From Mycobacterium gordonae (lineage in GTDB: Bacteria > Actinomycetota > Actinomycetes > Mycobacteriales > Mycobacteriaceae), in NCBI RefSeq assembly GCF_017086405.1, contig NZ_CP070973.1, forward strand, positions 1,984,001-2,048,000: 64,000 nucleotides of DNA, given 5' to 3'. The first letter of the stretch is position 1; each line of letters opens with the position of its first letter. This document shows positions 27,925-36,078 of the stretch, piece after piece. Both the position numbers and the translations under genes were made by a program. The notes under the pieces are model-generated. The model was not told the DNA's origin and made no database searches. It saw only the letters and a program-made list of their open reading frames with translations.

Positions 27925-28359
27925 CTAGAACGACTTCACGTTGTCGATGCTGACGAACATGCCGTGGCCGGTGCCGTCATTGGTGAAGCGGGTGCCGTCG
28001 CTGCTCGGCAGGATCGTCCAGCCCAGCACGTGATAGGTCTGCCCGTAACTGAGTACCAGGTCGTTCTGCGGCGTTCCGCCGCCGCCGAGGTTGGCGTTGT
28101 TCCAGCTGAATGCGCCGGACGCACGCACCACGGCTTCGTCGAAGTGCTCGCCGTACGGGCCGACCGGTGCCTGGGGAAAGCCCGGCCCGTGTTCGCAGGT
28201 GACCATGGAGTCACCGTCGTTCAGGTCGGCGGAAATGACGATGCACCGCACGGCACCTGATTGGGTTCGCACGTACTGACGACCGCTGGGGTCGGCCAGG
28301 GCGGGTGGGGCCGGACCGGCTGCCAACAACGCCAGTACCGCCGCAAGAATCCGGACCAT
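27925..28359 (-). CDS. Exported protein, unknown
   Basis: 144 residues with a signal peptide (MVRILAAVLALLAAGPAPPALA) and a mature domain with two Cys (RCIVISADLNDGDSMVTCEH), likely a disulfide. The layout resembles small secreted mycobacterial proteins of unknown function. It is the second gene downstream of the HxlR regulator but separated by about 50 bases. Confidence 0.65.
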   Translation of the reverse strand: MVRILAAVLALLAAGPAPPALADPSGRQYVRTQSGAVRCIVISADLNDGDSMVTCEHGPGFPQAPVGPYGEHFDEAVVRASGAFSWNNANLGGGGTPQNDLVLSYGQTYHVLGWTILPSSDGTRFTNDGTGHGMFVSIDNVKSF

Positions 28360-28411
28360 ATCGCCCTCCTCACCGCAGACCGTACTCTGACACCGCCAGC
28401 GCCACGGAGTT

Positions 28412-28903
28412 TCAGACGGCGTTCTGCCCGGCGTTCCGGGATGCCGGTGCGAACCCAGGACCCGCTTCGGGTGTCACATTCCGTGCGGTGATCTCCTCGT
28501 TGCAGTGGGCGCAGATCAGCCGCGGATTGGCGACCTTGCCACACGTCTTGTGGCGCAACACGATTGGCGGTCCGTTCGGGTTCGGGAGGTGCTCGTCGCC
28601 CCACCGCATCAGCACCACCACGGCGCCGAACAGATCGTGCCCCACCTCGGTGAGGCGGTACTCGTAGCGTTCCGGGTCCTGCGAATAGCGCACCCGCTCG
28701 AGCAGTCCCGCGTCGACGAGCATTCGCAGCCGCGACGACAGCGTGGGCCGCGGAATGGTGAGGTTGCGGGCGAGTTGGCCGAAGCGCTGCACGCCGAAGA
28801 ACGCCTCACGCAGAATCAGCAGTGTCCACCGTTCGCCCACCAGCTCCAACGCCCGGCCGACCGATTCCCCCTGGAAGCGGTGGGACAGATCTGCAGCGGC
28901 CAT
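28412..28903 (-). CDS. HxlR-family transcriptional regulator
   Basis: 163 residues. Winged helix-turn-helix: ALELVGERWTLLILREAFFGVQRFGQLARNL, then IPRPTLSSRLRMLVDAGLLER, the HxlR signature. The C-terminal tail carries CGKVANPRLICAHCNEEI, a possible metal or structural Cys cluster seen in some members. Divergent from the acyl-CoA-dehydrogenase-like gene with a clean inverted repeat between them, so it probably controls that operon. Confidence 0.85.
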   Translation of the reverse strand: MAAADLSHRFQGESVGRALELVGERWTLLILREAFFGVQRFGQLARNLTIPRPTLSSRLRMLVDAGLLERVRYSQDPERYEYRLTEVGHDLFGAVVVLMRWGDEHLPNPNGPPIVLRHKTCGKVANPRLICAHCNEEITARNVTPEAGPGFAPASRNAGQNAV

Positions 28904-28919
28904 AGTTCAGTCACTGTAC

Positions 28920-28938
28920 CGGTTCAACTACTGAACCG
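28920..28938. promoter_or_regulatory. Candidate HxlR operator
   Basis: CGGTTCA-N5-TGAACCG, a perfect 7-bp inverted repeat with a 5-bp spacer, 16 bases upstream of the hxlR-type start and 45 bases upstream of the divergent operon. A related half-site (AGTTCAG) sits at 28904-28910. Confidence 0.55.
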
Positions 28939-28983
28939 CAGGTGGTAACTTGACTGCACTGTCACCGTCACCGGGAGCCGCCG

Positions 28984-30111
28984 ATGAACCATGCAGACAC
29001 CCCCGAGGTCCTTGCCGAGAAGATCGCGTCGACGGCCCGGGACCTGGCGCCCGAAATCGATCGGGAGCGTCGGCTTCCGGCCGAACTCGTGGCGCGCCTG
29101 AACGAGGCTGGCATGTTGCGCGCCACCATGCCGCGCGAGGTGGACGCGCTCGAACTGTCGCCGCCGACGGCCCTGCGGTGCGCTGAGGTGATCGCGCACG
29201 GCGACGCGGCCACAGGCTGGTGCGTGTCGATCGCGATCACCAGTGCGCTGCTGGTGGCTTATCTTCCGGACGCGGCCAGGGCCGAGATGTTCGGCCGTGG
29301 GCGGGGCGTCGCGGCCGGGGTGTGGGCGCCGCGAGGCAAGGCGGCGTCGGTCGACGGCGGCGTGGTCGTGTCGGGGCGCTGGCCGTTCTGTAGCGGAATC
29401 ACTCACGCCGACATGCTGTTTGCTGGTTGTTTCGTCGACGAAAGCCGGGTGCCGTCGGTCGTCGCACTGCCCAAGGAAGACCTGCGGGTCCTCGACAACT
29501 GGCACACCCTGGGCTTGCGCGGCACCGGCAGCCACGACACCGTCGCCGAAGAGGTCTTCGTGCCCGCCGACAGGGTGTTCTCGGTGTTCGACGGGCCGGC
29601 CGTGGACCGGCCGCTGTATCGCTTCCCGGTGTTCGGGTTCTTCGCGTTGTCGGTCGCAGCGGCCGCGCTGGGCAATGCCCGCGCCGCGATCGACGACCTC
29701 GTCGAGTTGGCCGGCGGCAAGAAAGGACTCGGGTCGACGCGCACCCTGGCGGAGCGCTCGACGACCCAGGCCGCCGTTGCGACCGCGGAGTCGGCGCTGG
29801 AGGCGGCCCGCGCGCTGTACTACGAGGCGACCGAGACCGCGTGGCAGGCCAGCCAGGATCCCGAGCCCGTGCCGGTGGCCCTGCGCAACCGACTCCGCCT
29901 GGCGGCCACCCATGCCGCGCGCACCTCCGCAGACGTGGTGCGCACCATGTATGACCTGGCCGGCGGCACCGCCATTTACGACACCTCGCCCCTGCAGCGC
30001 CGGTTCCGCGACGCCTTCACCGCCACCGCGCACTTCCAAGTGAACGAAGCATCCCGCGAACTGCCTGGCCGACTGCTGCTCGACCAGCACGCCGACACTT
30101 CGATGCTATGA
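28984..30111 (+). CDS. Acyl-CoA-dehydrogenase-fold flavoprotein (HsaA-type monooxygenase-like)
   Basis: 375 residues with the acyl-CoA dehydrogenase fold: helical N-terminus, a middle beta domain (GVWAPRGKAASVDGGVVVSGRWPFCSGI), and a C-terminal four-helix bundle. The WxFxSGI motif and the lack of the dehydrogenase catalytic Glu region fit the two-component flavin monooxygenase branch (HsaA, HpaB-like) as well as sulfur-oxidising DszC-like enzymes. No reductase gene is adjacent. Its stop overlaps the next start (ATGA). Confidence 0.75.
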   Translation: MNHADTPEVLAEKIASTARDLAPEIDRERRLPAELVARLNEAGMLRATMPREVDALELSPPTALRCAEVIAHGDAATGWCVSIAITSALLVAYLPDAARAEMFGRGRGVAAGVWAPRGKAASVDGGVVVSGRWPFCSGITHADMLFAGCFVDESRVPSVVALPKEDLRVLDNWHTLGLRGTGSHDTVAEEVFVPADRVFSVFDGPAVDRPLYRFPVFGFFALSVAAAALGNARAAIDDLVELAGGKKGLGSTRTLAERSTTQAAVATAESALEAARALYYEATETAWQASQDPEPVPVALRNRLRLAATHAARTSADVVRTMYDLAGGTAIYDTSPLQRRFRDAFTATAHFQVNEASRELPGRLLLDQHADTSML

Positions 30112-31073
30112 CGAAACTCGAAGTAGTCCTTCCGTTTTGGCTTGACCGGCCCGACCGTGAGGCGCTGGAGATCGCGCGGGCGGTGTCGGAATACGGCTTC
30201 GACGCCCTGTGGATCGGGGAGATGGCCACCTACGACGCGTTCGCCCTGGCGACGGCGATCGGGTTGCGCGCATCAGAGCTGCCCCTCAAGATCGGGCCAC
30301 TGGCCGTGGGTGTCCGTGGCCCGGTGACCTTGGCCCTGGGGTTGAGCACCGTTGCCTCATTGACCGGAAACCGTGTCGATCTCGCCCTCGGAGCCTCCAG
30401 TCCGGCTATCGTGACCGGCTGGCACAACCGCGGCTGGTCTCATCACGTCCCGGTCATGCGGGAGACCATCGAGTGCCTGCGACCGATGTTGGCCGGCGAG
30501 AGAGTAAGCCACCCAGGCCGGCACGTCGGCACCCATGGCTTCCGGCTACGCAACCCCGTCCCGGAGGCGCGAATTGCGTTGGGCGCGTTCGGTCCCCGCA
30601 TGATCGAGCTGGCCGCACAGCTGGCCGACGAGGTGGTGCTCAACCTCGCCTCGCCCGCGCGCGTGGCGCAGGTGCGTCAGGCGATCGACCGCGCCGCCGC
30701 GGGTCGAAAGGCCCCCCGCCTCACGGTATGGGCGCCGGTGGCATTAAATCCCGGCCCTGCCGCACACGCGCAACTGGCCGGCCAACTGGGCGTCTACCTG
30801 GCACCGCCCGGATACGGAGAGATGTTCAGCGCGTCGGGTTTTGACGGGCTGGTACAGCGGGCCCGCGCTGGTGCCTCCCGCCGGGAACTGGCAGCCGCGA
30901 TTCCCGTTGAGCTGCTCGACACCGTGTGCGCCCTGGGTTCTGCGGCCCGGATAGCGCAGCGACTGCGCGAGTACCGCGAGGCGGGGGCCGACTGTGTCGC
31001 GGCGGTGCCCGGCACGGCCGAAGATCCCGGCGGCCGTAGGGTTCTTGCCGCTTTGAGTCAGGAGATGCCGTGA
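30108..31073 (+). CDS. LLM-class F420/flavin-dependent oxidoreductase
   Basis: 321 residues of the luciferase-like fold: LEVVLPFWLDRPDREALEIARAVSEYGFDALWIGE, GPLAVGVRGPVTLALGLSTVASLTGNRVDLALG, ARIALGAFGPRMIELAAQLADEVVLNL. This form is typical of F420-dependent mycobacterial members. Coupled by 4-base overlaps to the genes on both sides, giving a three-gene catabolic operon under HxlR control. Substrate unknown. Confidence 0.8.
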   Translation: MTKLEVVLPFWLDRPDREALEIARAVSEYGFDALWIGEMATYDAFALATAIGLRASELPLKIGPLAVGVRGPVTLALGLSTVASLTGNRVDLALGASSPAIVTGWHNRGWSHHVPVMRETIECLRPMLAGERVSHPGRHVGTHGFRLRNPVPEARIALGAFGPRMIELAAQLADEVVLNLASPARVAQVRQAIDRAAAGRKAPRLTVWAPVALNPGPAAHAQLAGQLGVYLAPPGYGEMFSASGFDGLVQRARAGASRRELAAAIPVELLDTVCALGSAARIAQRLREYREAGADCVAAVPGTAEDPGGRRVLAALSQEMP

Positions 31074-32080
31074 CGCTCACCAACACCGCGTGCCGGTTGG
31101 CTGCGCGTCCGGTCGGCCTGCCGAAGGTCTCCGATTGGCAGATCGGTGATGAACCCGCCGCAACTCCCGCAGACGGCGAGTTTCTGGTGCAGGTGGAGTA
31201 CTTGTCGGTCGACCCGGCGATGCGGACGTGGATGAACGCCGGCCGATCCTACGTACCGCCGGTGGAGATCGGGGCGGTGATGCGAGCCGGCGCCATCGGG
31301 CGCGTCGTTGAGTCACGCCACCCCGACTTCGCAACCGGTGACGTTGTCTTCGGCACGTTCGGGGTGCAGCGCTACGCGGTCTCCAACGGCCGCGACGTGA
31401 CTCCGGTCGACACCACGCTGGCACCGGCTCCCGTGCATCTCGGCGCGCTGGGGATCAGTGGGTTGACCGCCTATTTCGGGCTGCTCGACGTGGGCCGGCC
31501 CCAGCCCGGGCAGACCGTCGTCGTCTCGGGTGCCGCCGGATCGGTGGGCAGCATCGCCGGCCAGCTCGCCCGGATCAAGGGTTGCCGGTCGGTCGGTATC
31601 GCCGGCGGGCAGGACAAATGCCGCTGGCTGGTAGAGGAACTCGGCTTCGACGCCGCCATCGATTACAAGAGCGGCGATCTGCGCAGAGAGCTGAAGACCC
31701 ACGCGCCCGACGGCATCGACGTCTTCTTCGACAACGTCGGCGGGGCCACTCTGGAGGCCGCGTTGTCGCGGCTGGCGCGCGGCGCCCGCGTGGTGATCTG
31801 CGGTGCCGTCTCGCAGTACAACGCCAGTGCCGAGCTGCGGGGACCGGCAAACTACATGCAGTTACTGGTCGCGCGTGCGTCCATGACCGGCTTCGTCATC
31901 TTCGACTACGCCGACCGCTACCGCGAAGGGGTTGTGCAGCTTGCGGATTGGCTGCGCAGCGGCGAACTGCACTCGCGGGAGCAGATCATCAACGGCGACA
32001 TCGGTGACCTTCCCGATGCGCTGCTCAAGCTGTTCCGCGGTGACAACATCGGCAAACTGATCCTGGCTCTCGATTCCTGA
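31070..32080 (+). CDS. Medium-chain NADP-dependent oxidoreductase (LTB4 dehydrogenase-like)
   Basis: 336 residues, GTG start overlapping the upstream stop (GTGA). The quinone-reductase/leukotriene-B4-dehydrogenase type: VEYLSVDPAMRTWMN, VVVSGAAGSVGSIAGQLARIKGCRSVGIAGG (NADP site), IDVFFDNVGG. No structural zinc motif. Probably reduces an alkenal or enone intermediate in the pathway of the preceding two enzymes (inference). Confidence 0.85.
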   Translation: MTLTNTACRLAARPVGLPKVSDWQIGDEPAATPADGEFLVQVEYLSVDPAMRTWMNAGRSYVPPVEIGAVMRAGAIGRVVESRHPDFATGDVVFGTFGVQRYAVSNGRDVTPVDTTLAPAPVHLGALGISGLTAYFGLLDVGRPQPGQTVVVSGAAGSVGSIAGQLARIKGCRSVGIAGGQDKCRWLVEELGFDAAIDYKSGDLRRELKTHAPDGIDVFFDNVGGATLEAALSRLARGARVVICGAVSQYNASAELRGPANYMQLLVARASMTGFVIFDYADRYREGVVQLADWLRSGELHSREQIINGDIGDLPDALLKLFRGDNIGKLILALDS

Positions 32081-32199
32081 CGCCGAGGAACGGGCCGTGG
32101 CAGGCGCGCCGGTGCAGGGCTGGTGCAAATCGCCGGAGACGGCAGTGCCGACCTGCTGGTGGTAGGCAATGTCGGGGTGCTTTCGTAGACCGACAGTCG

Positions 32200-32412
32200 G
32201 CTCGCCTCTGTTGCGTGATCTTGTCGATGGTGCGGCGCATTCCTGACATCGACGGCAGTGGTGGCGATGAAGCCGATGGGGGCGGCCGACGTCGACGCCT
32301 TCTCTGTCTGGTGAGCAGACCCGGGCGCCCACGAGGCGCAGGTCGGGGCGTTGGTCGAGGATCGCGATGAGCGTCTCACGGCCGACCGCGCCGGTGCCCA
32401 GAGGATTACGCG
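32200..32412 (-). pseudogene. DapB-like dehydrogenase N-terminal remnant
   Basis: The frame from about 32412 down reads LGTGAVGRETLIAILDQRPD, then LRLVGARVCSPDREGVDVG, the Rossmann start of the same dehydrogenase family as the intact gene just upstream (ATGNVGSEMIKRIATHPDLELIGVHCYSSEKVGRDVG). Continuity then moves to another frame (PIGFIATTAVDV) and is lost. It fills most of the 338-base gap between convergent genes, and no catalytic part remains. Confidence 0.55.
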
Positions 32413-32418
32413 GCGGAT

Positions 32419-33498
32419 CTATATGTTGAAGCGGCCGGCGAACGCGCGCAGCGGCAGATCTGCGCTGGTGATCAAACCCGGTGCAGCGGCGACGACCGAC
32501 TTGATCGCGTTCAGCGCCGGCAGCCCGGTGACCGTCATGCCGATGGAGGCGAAGTTGTCCGGGTTGGACAGATCGACGCCGGGCTTGGGGAAGATCATGT
32601 GCTTGTTGTAGATGCACGGGTCGCCCTTGATCGAAGTGATGTAGCAGCCCTTGATGTCCCAGCTGGGGTCGGTATGCGGGGTCATCTGCCACTCCAGGTG
32701 CGTCTCCACCCGGGGCACCCCGTTCACCATTCCCTGGTACCTGATGTAGTTGCCACCCAGGGAACCCTTGGGCAGCGTGTACCAGCCCAGGTCGACGTCC
32801 TTGGTGCAGGCGCCCAACTCGTAGTCGAACCTGACCTCGTCGAGGGTGATGTCGAAGCAGTCGGCCATCATCAACACGCTGTCGGCGAAGACGCGCGTGT
32901 ACTTCTCCAATTTGCCCGGGATGGACGGATCGTCCACCGGCAGGCCGTAACCCACCTCGATCCAGGTGTCCTTCGAGTGATGGCACGACACGTCGACCGA
33001 TTCGATGGTGGTGACGTTCTCGATCTCGGCCACGTCGGCCGAACACACCACGCCGAGAATCTGATTGACGCCGGGGTTCATACCCGTCCCGTAGAACGTC
33101 GAACCGCCTTTCTCGCACGCCTCGGCCAGCAGCTGAGTGACCGGTTTGCCGGAGTGGTGCGGATGGTTGCGGTCGCGGTGCCAGCCGGTGATCCAGTCGG
33201 CGGTGGTGACGATATCGATCCCGGCCTCAAGGACTTTCACGTACAGGTCCTCGTCGGGGAAGACGCCGTGGAAAGTCACTACGTCGGGCTCCGCGGCGAT
33301 GATCTCCTCGACGCTGCCGGTAGCCGTCACACCGTTGGGCGCCAACCCGATGAGTTCACCGACGTCGCGGCCAACCTTCTCTGACGAATAGCAGTGCACG
33401 CCAATCAGTTCCAGATCGGGGTGGGTGGCGATGCGTTTGATCATCTCGGAACCGACGTTACCGGTGGCGACCTGGAAGACCTTGATCGGAGGCGTCAT
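32419..33498 (-). CDS. DapB-N-like NAD(P)H-dependent dehydrogenase
   Basis: 359 residues. N-terminal dihydrodipicolinate-reductase-like Rossmann domain (KVFQVATGNVGSEMIKRIATHPDLELIG), followed by the C-terminal domain of the actinobacterial 'NAD(P)H-dependent amine dehydrogenase' family (GTGMNPGVNQILGVVCSADV). The true reaction of most members is unproven. 15 bases downstream of the Rieske gene in one operon, so it probably acts on the same catabolic route. Confidence 0.8.
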   Translation of the reverse strand: MTPPIKVFQVATGNVGSEMIKRIATHPDLELIGVHCYSSEKVGRDVGELIGLAPNGVTATGSVEEIIAAEPDVVTFHGVFPDEDLYVKVLEAGIDIVTTADWITGWHRDRNHPHHSGKPVTQLLAEACEKGGSTFYGTGMNPGVNQILGVVCSADVAEIENVTTIESVDVSCHHSKDTWIEVGYGLPVDDPSIPGKLEKYTRVFADSVLMMADCFDITLDEVRFDYELGACTKDVDLGWYTLPKGSLGGNYIRYQGMVNGVPRVETHLEWQMTPHTDPSWDIKGCYITSIKGDPCIYNKHMIFPKPGVDLSNPDNFASIGMTVTGLPALNAIKSVVAAAPGLITSADLPLRAFAGRFNI

Positions 33499-33513
33499 GG
33501 TTGTGCCCTTCCT

Positions 33514-34539
33514 TCAGTTGGCGGCGGCCAGTTCGGCGGCGGTGCCGCCCTTCCCGTCGGGGTAGAACTTCTTGGCCCAGTTGCGGATCGCGGTGAACCC
33601 CTCGTACTCCGCGGTCGCGAGCGCCGGTGGGTCGGAGTAGCGCTGGTGCGCCCAGATGTGCATGTCCTGGGCGAATTGCCGGATCACCTCTTCGCCGAAC
33701 ATGCGGGCCCTGGCTTCGGCGCGTTCGGCTTGTTCTTCCGAGCGTTTCGCGACCCGGCCGATGTAGACCATGAACCGCACGTCGGAGGTGCGCTCGTCGA
33801 CCGGGGTGATCGCCGAGATGGTCCTGTTGTCGACCATTCCCCAACTCCTGGTGACGGCCACGCCCAGCCCGCCGTTGATGGCTTCGACACCGCTGCGGAC
33901 ATCCTCGATGCTCTGTTGGTCGTCGCCCTCGAAGGTGATGGTGAAGTCGACGTAGGACACCGGTTCCTGGAAGTCGTGCCGGGTGAAGATCGGCACGATC
34001 GGCGTGTTGTGAACGTACTTGAAATGGGCGAAGTCGACACCGTTCTCCAGCACGTACTGCGGGTGCAACTCCAGCCCCTGCCGGAACAGTCGTTGCTGCG
34101 CATAGTAATCGGCGCGCGACCGGTCGTCACCGAAGTCGGCGAAGATGTCGGGGGCCTCGAAAAACGGTGCGCGGCTTTCGATGTCGTGCCAGATGTAGAC
34201 CGACTCGTTGCGCTCCACCACCGGATAGGTGTGGATTCGCCGTCCCCGGTTGGGCCGGTCCTGATACGGGATGCAGACGTTGCGCCCCTGCTGGTTCCAT
34301 TGCCAGCCGTGGAAAGGGCACTGCAGTACCTCGCCCACGACCTTGCCGCCGTAGCCCAGATGCGCGCCCAGGTGCTCGCAGTAGGCGTTCATCACGGTGA
34401 GTTGGCCCGAGTCAGCGCGCCAGGCGATCATCTCCTGGTCGAAATACTTCATCGTGTGGACGTCGCCGACGCCGATCTCGTCGGACCACGCGACCTGGAA
34501 CCAGCCGGTGGGTTTCATCGACAACGGCGGTTTGGCCAT
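33514..34539 (-). CDS. Rieske non-heme iron oxygenase, KshA-like
   Basis: 341 residues. Rieske [2Fe-2S] ligands Cys54-x-His56 and Cys74-x2-His77 (CEHLGAH...CPFHGW). Mononuclear iron site VDFAHFKYVHNTP gives His172 and His177. This arrangement is that of 3-ketosteroid 9-alpha-hydroxylase oxygenase (KshA) and related terpenoid/steroid ring oxygenases. No ferredoxin reductase gene is adjacent. Start MAKPPLSMKPTGW at 34539 with AAAGGAT upstream. Under a TTGACT/TAGAGT promoter with an embedded inverted repeat. Substrate class (steroid or related ring) is inferred. Confidence 0.8.
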   Translation of the reverse strand: MAKPPLSMKPTGWFQVAWSDEIGVGDVHTMKYFDQEMIAWRADSGQLTVMNAYCEHLGAHLGYGGKVVGEVLQCPFHGWQWNQQGRNVCIPYQDRPNRGRRIHTYPVVERNESVYIWHDIESRAPFFEAPDIFADFGDDRSRADYYAQQRLFRQGLELHPQYVLENGVDFAHFKYVHNTPIVPIFTRHDFQEPVSYVDFTITFEGDDQQSIEDVRSGVEAINGGLGVAVTRSWGMVDNRTISAITPVDERTSDVRFMVYIGRVAKRSEEQAERAEARARMFGEEVIRQFAQDMHIWAHQRYSDPPALATAEYEGFTAIRNWAKKFYPDGKGGTAAELAAAN

Positions 34540-34571
34540 GCCCGCAATCCTTTCCGTGGCGATCATCAAGC

Positions 34572-34600
34572 ACTCTATGAAAAAGTCATAGATGAGTCAA
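34572..34600 (-). promoter_or_regulatory. Promoter with embedded TetR-type operator
   Basis: On the minus strand TTGACT (34600-34595) and TAGAGT (34577-34572) are separated by exactly 17 bases, a good sigma-70/SigA promoter for the Rieske operon. The inverted repeat TCTATGA-N5-TCATAGA at 34574-34592 covers the spacer and -10, so repressor binding would exclude polymerase. The divergent TetR gene starts 41 bases away. Confidence 0.65.
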
Positions 34601-34632
34601 CGAAACTGTGGGTTGGGCGTTACGATTCGGGC

Positions 34633-35295
34633 ATGGCAGTGGCGGACAGCGCGAATCGCAGGGCCAACAAGCGGGGACTGGCCACACGTGAGGCGATGCT
34701 GCAGGCGGCGGTGACCGCCCTGGCCTCCGGGGATCCCGGGGCCGTGTCGGCGAACCGCATCGCCAAACAGATCGGGGTCACCTGGGGCACCGTGCAGTAC
34801 CAGTTCGGGGACGCCGACGGGTTTTGGGCGGCGGTGTTGCACCACACGGCGCAGCGGCGGGCCAACGTGTTCGCCAACCCCGATACCGGGGCGTCGTTGC
34901 GGGAGCGGGTCGCAGAGATCATCGACACGCTGTACGACGGGCTGACCGCACCCGACTCGCGGGCGATCGAGAATCTGCGCGCGGCGTTGCCGCGGGAACC
35001 CAGCGAGCTGGACCGGCTCTACCCGCGCACCGCCGCGGAATTGCGATCGTGGGGGCGGGGCTGGCACGCGACCTGCCAGAAGGCGTTCGCCGACCTGCAC
35101 GTCGACCCGCAGCGAGTCCACGAAATCGCGACGTTGATCCCGGGTGCCATGCGCGGCCTGGTTTCCGAACGCCAGTTGGGCAGTTACGCCGACCTCGACG
35201 AGGCGCGGCGCGGTCTGACCAATGCGATCGTGGCCTACTTGGCGGATTCGGCTGGCGGCAGGTCGGGTGGCGCGCCCAGGTCTCGCTTCCGCTGA
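34633..35295 (+). CDS. TetR-family transcriptional regulator
   Basis: 220 residues: helix-turn-helix GLATREAMLQAAVTALASGDPGAVSANRIAKQIGVTWGTVQYQFGDADGFWAAVL, then a ligand-binding domain. Divergent from the Rieske operon across an operator-containing promoter, so it is the likely repressor of that operon and possibly of itself. A much longer open frame upstream in the same phase is only the antisense of the Rieske gene; ATG at 34633 is the sensible start. Confidence 0.8.
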   Translation: MAVADSANRRANKRGLATREAMLQAAVTALASGDPGAVSANRIAKQIGVTWGTVQYQFGDADGFWAAVLHHTAQRRANVFANPDTGASLRERVAEIIDTLYDGLTAPDSRAIENLRAALPREPSELDRLYPRTAAELRSWGRGWHATCQKAFADLHVDPQRVHEIATLIPGAMRGLVSERQLGSYADLDEARRGLTNAIVAYLADSAGGRSGGAPRSRFR

Positions 35296-35331
35296 TTGAC
35301 AACCTCGGCGCTGCTGTGGAGGGTGAAAGCC

Positions 35332-35805
35332 CTACGCCGGGGCCACAATTTCCGACCATTGTTCTGCGGCGGCGAGTGCAGTCAACTGCGCCGCGGTCTG
35401 CCCGCAAACAGCCCTGGTGAAGTTGACCTCCAACCCGATGTGGGTGCCGTCGGTGGTGTAGTAGATCTCCCGCCCGGCCTGCGCTCCGCCATCGCACGGC
35501 GCGTCGTAGTTCTTCGGGCCGTTCTCCCACCGTTTGCTCGCCGCGTTGTAGCGGTACTGCCCTCCGGCTTGCGCATCGCTCAGATCGTCGAGCGTGTAGC
35601 ACCCTGGGCCGCAGTCGTGCCGGATCTGAAGGTTGGGGTGGAAACTCGTCTTGCTGGCGCTGACGATGGTGCCTGCGTACATACCCTCCGGCAGCGGCGG
35701 TGCCGGTTCCGTTTCGGCTCTGGCGTCCGGTGCCAACCCGACGCCGACCCAAGCGAAGATGGCCATAGTTGCGAACAATGCTCCGAGCTGCATTCTGCCC
35801 ACCAC
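35332..35805 (-). CDS. Exported protein, unknown
   Basis: 157 residues from GTG at 35805 (or 153 from ATG at 35793). Signal peptide ending PDARA, then a mature domain with four Cys (DCGPGCYTL, DAPCDGG, RAVCGQT) likely forming disulfides. Resembles small secreted mycobacterial proteins of unknown function. Convergent with the TetR gene. Confidence 0.65.
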   Translation of the reverse strand: MVGRMQLGALFATMAIFAWVGVGLAPDARAETEPAPPLPEGMYAGTIVSASKTSFHPNLQIRHDCGPGCYTLDDLSDAQAGGQYRYNAASKRWENGPKNYDAPCDGGAQAGREIYYTTDGTHIGLEVNFTRAVCGQTAAQLTALAAAEQWSEIVAPA

Positions 35806-36078
35806 TTTTACTTCGGTTGTGTTGCCCGGTCGGGGCCTGCAACGAGCTTACTGCGCCATCGGTCTTCTCAGCGCGCCCAGCGGTGCTCGCGGGGCGCATT
35901 GCAGGCGCGAGGGCGTCGCATTCTCCGGCGATCGTCCAGCGCTTCGGCGGATCCAGATTGCGCCCGCGCCCAAGGCCTCTTGCGCTGGCATTTCCGGGTT
36001 GCCGTTCTGGTCCGGCAAATGCGGACGAGCTTCGCAATCGCGCGTTCATTCCACCGGCCGGTGGGGTACCAAGAGTGT

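Noticed and set aside
33394..34632. Long N-terminal extension of the TetR gene
   Set aside because: The extension is the antisense of the Rieske gene; TetR proteins begin close to the HTH, and ATG 34633 follows the operator.
35296..36078. Upstream extension of the tocopherol-cyclase-like gene
   Set aside because: It crosses an exported-protein gene on the other strand and its translation has low-complexity Arg/Cys content; family similarity starts near MEGWFW.
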